A stretch of 64,000 bases of DNA, taken from contig NZ_FUIH01000007.1 in the NCBI RefSeq assembly GCF_900162695.1, positions 1,922,001 through 1,986,000 of the forward strand, given 5' to 3'. The translations under genes were made by a program, and so were the position numbers. The notes beneath the pieces were generated by a model. That model searched no databases, was not told where the DNA came from, and saw only the letters and a list, made by a program, of their open reading frames with translations. Of the stretch, positions 61,783 through 64,000 are shown piece after piece (position 1 is the first letter of the stretch; each line of letters opens with the position of its first letter). The stretch comes from Virgibacillus siamensis (GTDB lineage Bacteria; Bacillota; Bacilli; Bacillales; Amphibacillaceae).

Positions 61783-63765
61783 TTAGCCTTCTGCTTTCAA
61801 TTCAAGTATTATATCACGAAGTTCCGCAGCTTTCTCGAAATCAAGCGCTTTGGCTGCTTCCTTCATTTCTTGTTCCATATTATCAATAACCTTTGACTTC
61901 TCCGCTTTTGACAATTTGGTAAGGCTGGCGGATTTATTTTCATAGTTTTCCTGATCCTCGGCGGCAACTGTAGCTCGGATAACGTCACGAACATCTTTCT
62001 TGATGGTTGTCGGTGTAATATCATGTTCTACGTTGTAGGCCATCTGCTTTTCCCGGCGCCGGTTAGTTTCATCAATTGCCACCTGCATCGAATTCGTAAT
62101 CTTATCCCCATACATAACTACTTCACCATGCTCATTTCGTGCCGCTCTGCCCATTGTTTGGATAAGTGATCGTTCAGACCGCAAGAACCCTTCCTTATCG
62201 GCATCCAGTATAGCAACCAGTGAAACTTCCGGAATATCCAGACCTTCTCGCAGCAGATTAATCCCGACAAGCACATCGTATTTACCAACCCGCAGATCCC
62301 GGATAACTTCAATACGTTCGAGCGTTTTAATCTCCGAATGCAGATAAGCTACTTTAAAACCGATTTCCTTCAGATAATCAGTCAGATCTTCCGCCATTTT
62401 CTTCGTCAGTGTTGTTACAAGAACACGTTCACTCTGTTTGGAACGTGTATTGATCTCCTCAATCAGGTTATCAATCTGACCTTCAATCGGCCGTACATCA
62501 ATTTTTGGATCAAGCAATCCTGTCGGCCGGATGATTTGTTCCGTCACATCAGGTGTATGTTCATTTTCATATGGTCCTGGCGTAGCTGAAACATAAATCA
62601 GCTGATTGGTGGCTTTTTCAAACTCGTCAAACTTAAGCGGCCGGTTATCAAGTGCGGATGGCAGGCGAAAACCATGATCAACAAGCACCTGTTTTCGCGC
62701 CTTATCCCCATTATACATTCCCCGTACCTGTGGCAATGTAACGTGTGATTCGTCAACAACAACCAGAAAATCATCCGGGAAATAATCAAGCAGTGTATAT
62801 GGCGTTGAACCGGCTTCACGAAATGTCAGATGACGCGAATAGTTTTCAATCCCCGAACAAAAGCCCATCTCATGCATCATCTCAATGTCGTAATTGGTCC
62901 GTTGCTCCAGTCGCTGAGCTTCCAATAATTTATTGTCATCCCGCAGTTCCTTTAACCGATCTTCCAGTTCCTGTTCAATATTTTTAATCGCCTTTTTTAA
63001 TTTCTCTTCACGAGTGACAAAGTGTGAAGCAGGGAATATGGCTACATGTTCCCGATCACCGACAATTTCTCCTGTTAGTGCATCCACTTCACGGATCCTG
63101 TCTATTTCATCGCCAAAAAATTCAATTCGCATACAGTGTTCCTCTTTTGAGGCAGGAATAACCTCCACAGAATCCCCGCGAACCCGAAATGTGCCACGCT
63201 GGAAATTGATATCATTCCGAGCATATTGGATATCCACAAGATCCCGCAGAAGCTGGTCACGATCTTTTTCCATTCCCATCCTGAGTGACAGCACCTGGCT
63301 TTCATAATCTTCGGGTGACCCCAAACCATAGATGCATGATACACTGGCAACAATAAGAACATCACGCCGTTCAAATAAAGATGATGTTGCTGAGTGCCGC
63401 AGTTTATCAATCTCATCATTGATACTGGCATCCTTTTCAATAAATGTGTCTGTTGAAGGTACATAGGCTTCCGGCTGATAGTAGTCATAATAACTTACAA
63501 AATACTCCACTGCATTATTCGGGAAATATTCCTTGAACTCACTATACAACTGTCCTGCCAATGTTTTATTATGTGCAATTACCAATGTGGGACGGTTTAT
63601 TTCCGTAACTACATTTGAAACGGTAAACGTTTTTCCGGTTCCCGTCGCACCAAGGAGCGTCTGATGGCGCTGTCCGGCCTTTACCCGGTCAACCAGTTCT
63701 TTTATTGCGCTTGGCTGATCCCCGCTTGGCTCGTATCGTGCCACAAGGTCAAATTGATTTTTCAC
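61783..63765 (-). CDS. uvrB: excinuclease ABC subunit B
   Basis: The helicase-like UvrB that verifies damage and loads UvrC. The 660-residue protein has Walker A GATGTGKT, the beta-hairpin YYDYYQPEAYVP, helicase motifs VVDESHVTLPQVRGMYNGD and GINLLREGLDIPEVSLVAIL, and the C-terminal UvrC-binding UVR domain (AAKALDFEKAAELRDIIL). The GTG start at 63765 follows GGAGG. A LexA-type box lies 70 bases upstream, so SOS induction is expected. Confidence 0.98.
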   Translation of the reverse strand: MKNQFDLVARYEPSGDQPSAIKELVDRVKAGQRHQTLLGATGTGKTFTVSNVVTEINRPTLVIAHNKTLAGQLYSEFKEYFPNNAVEYFVSYYDYYQPEAYVPSTDTFIEKDASINDEIDKLRHSATSSLFERRDVLIVASVSCIYGLGSPEDYESQVLSLRMGMEKDRDQLLRDLVDIQYARNDINFQRGTFRVRGDSVEVIPASKEEHCMRIEFFGDEIDRIREVDALTGEIVGDREHVAIFPASHFVTREEKLKKAIKNIEQELEDRLKELRDDNKLLEAQRLEQRTNYDIEMMHEMGFCSGIENYSRHLTFREAGSTPYTLLDYFPDDFLVVVDESHVTLPQVRGMYNGDKARKQVLVDHGFRLPSALDNRPLKFDEFEKATNQLIYVSATPGPYENEHTPDVTEQIIRPTGLLDPKIDVRPIEGQIDNLIEEINTRSKQSERVLVTTLTKKMAEDLTDYLKEIGFKVAYLHSEIKTLERIEVIRDLRVGKYDVLVGINLLREGLDIPEVSLVAILDADKEGFLRSERSLIQTMGRAARNEHGEVVMYGDKITNSMQVAIDETNRRREKQMAYNVEHDITPTTIKKDVRDVIRATVAAEDQENYENKSASLTKLSKAEKSKVIDNMEQEMKEAAKALDFEKAAELRDIILELKAEG

Positions 63766-63834
63766 AGGTCAATCCTCCGTTCGTCGGTATACTATCCAGT
63801 TTACCATAGTTTCATTAATATTTTAACAGATAAG

Positions 63835-63848
63835 CGAACAAATATTCG
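63835..63848 (-). promoter_or_regulatory. LexA (DinR) box upstream of uvrBA
   Basis: Plus-strand CGAACAAATATTCG differs by one base from the Bacillus SOS box CGAAC-N4-GTTCG. On minus TTGTTC inside it could be the -35 of uvrB. Confidence 0.75.
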
Positions 63849-63930
63849 ATTAATCTGCTCAACTTTTTAATATCCATTCTATCCAATCACATCGGTCATA
63901 AATCTGTAAAAATAAATGCTTGTTCCTGCA

Positions 63931-63959
63931 TTGATATGACAATCCTATTTACATATAAT
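63931..63959 (+). promoter_or_regulatory. sigma-A promoter of the gene running off the window
   Basis: TTGATA (63931-63936), 17 bases, TATAAT (63954-63959). Confidence 0.75.
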
Positions 63960-63991
63960 CAAATTAGGACACAAACGAAAGGACAATGACA

Positions 63992-64000
63992 ATGAAAAAA
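63992..64000 (+). CDS. start of a gene cut by the window edge
   Basis: ATG 63992 follows GAAAGGA by 8 bases and a consensus promoter. Only MKK is visible, compatible with a signal peptide, but the product cannot be named. Confidence 0.5.

Overview
The window is a chromosomal segment of a low-GC Gram-positive spore-former of the family Bacillaceae. Gene order follows Bacillus subtilis in several blocks: cggR-gap-pgk-tpi-pgm-eno, secG-est-rnr-smpB-ssrA, trxB-rapZ-yvcK-whiA-crh-clpP, hprK-lgt-yvoD-ppaX-yvoF, yvlC-yvlD and uvrB-uvrA. The tmRNA tag (GKETNQPALAAA) resembles, from memory, tags of the halotolerant Oceanobacillus/Virgibacillus/Lentibacillus group. This is a suggestion, not a species call.

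Layout. 1-6955 (minus): an APC permease, a decayed LAGLIDADG endonuclease beside the tmRNA gene ssrA, then smpB, rnr, est and secG. 7103-11560 (plus): an alpha/beta hydrolase, PTS enzyme I, a frameshifted ECF sigma factor and a second clpP ending in a GGCTGGGACA-type hairpin element. 11573-22278 (minus): nitroreductase, nucleoside hydrolase, enolase and the rest of lower glycolysis under CggR, a small thioredoxin-fold protein and sigL. 22634-28230 (plus): a sodium/solute symporter and a Fur-controlled efeO-efeB-efeU iron-uptake operon. tRNA-Arg(CCG) follows on minus. 28610-36981 (plus): a five-gene dipeptide/oligopeptide ABC operon and a three-gene secreted protein/sensor kinase/response regulator unit. 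37145-37738 (plus): the main clpP with a CtsR box. 37856-43481 (minus): crh, whiA, yvcK, rapZ, trxB and a TPR protein. 43604-45886 (plus): a NERD-domain remnant and a two-gene ABC exporter. 45911-56920 (minus): glpD, dhaMLK, glpK, glpF, glpP and the hprK operon. 57074-63765 (minus): yvlDC, bshB2-yojF and uvrAB.

How the genes work together. Much of the window is carbon control: enzyme I, HPr kinase/phosphorylase, Crh, the CggR-governed glycolytic cluster, and a glycerol module in which GlpP should read two leader terminators (before glpF and before glpD) sharing the motif GGAGAnATGGAGA. The glpF promoter also carries a consensus cre site. GlpK keeps the histidine used for PTS-dependent activation, and DhaM takes phosphate from the same PTS. 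glpP lies 17 bases behind the hprK operon, placing glycerol antitermination next to the catabolite-repression kinase.

The most unusual structure is a set of three intergenic arrays of a degenerate 7-8 base word repeated every 20-22 bases, about two helical turns. They lie upstream of smpB, the nucleoside hydrolase gene and pgk. Each sits between the terminator of one gene and the likely promoter of the next. They are not CRISPR and do not look coding.
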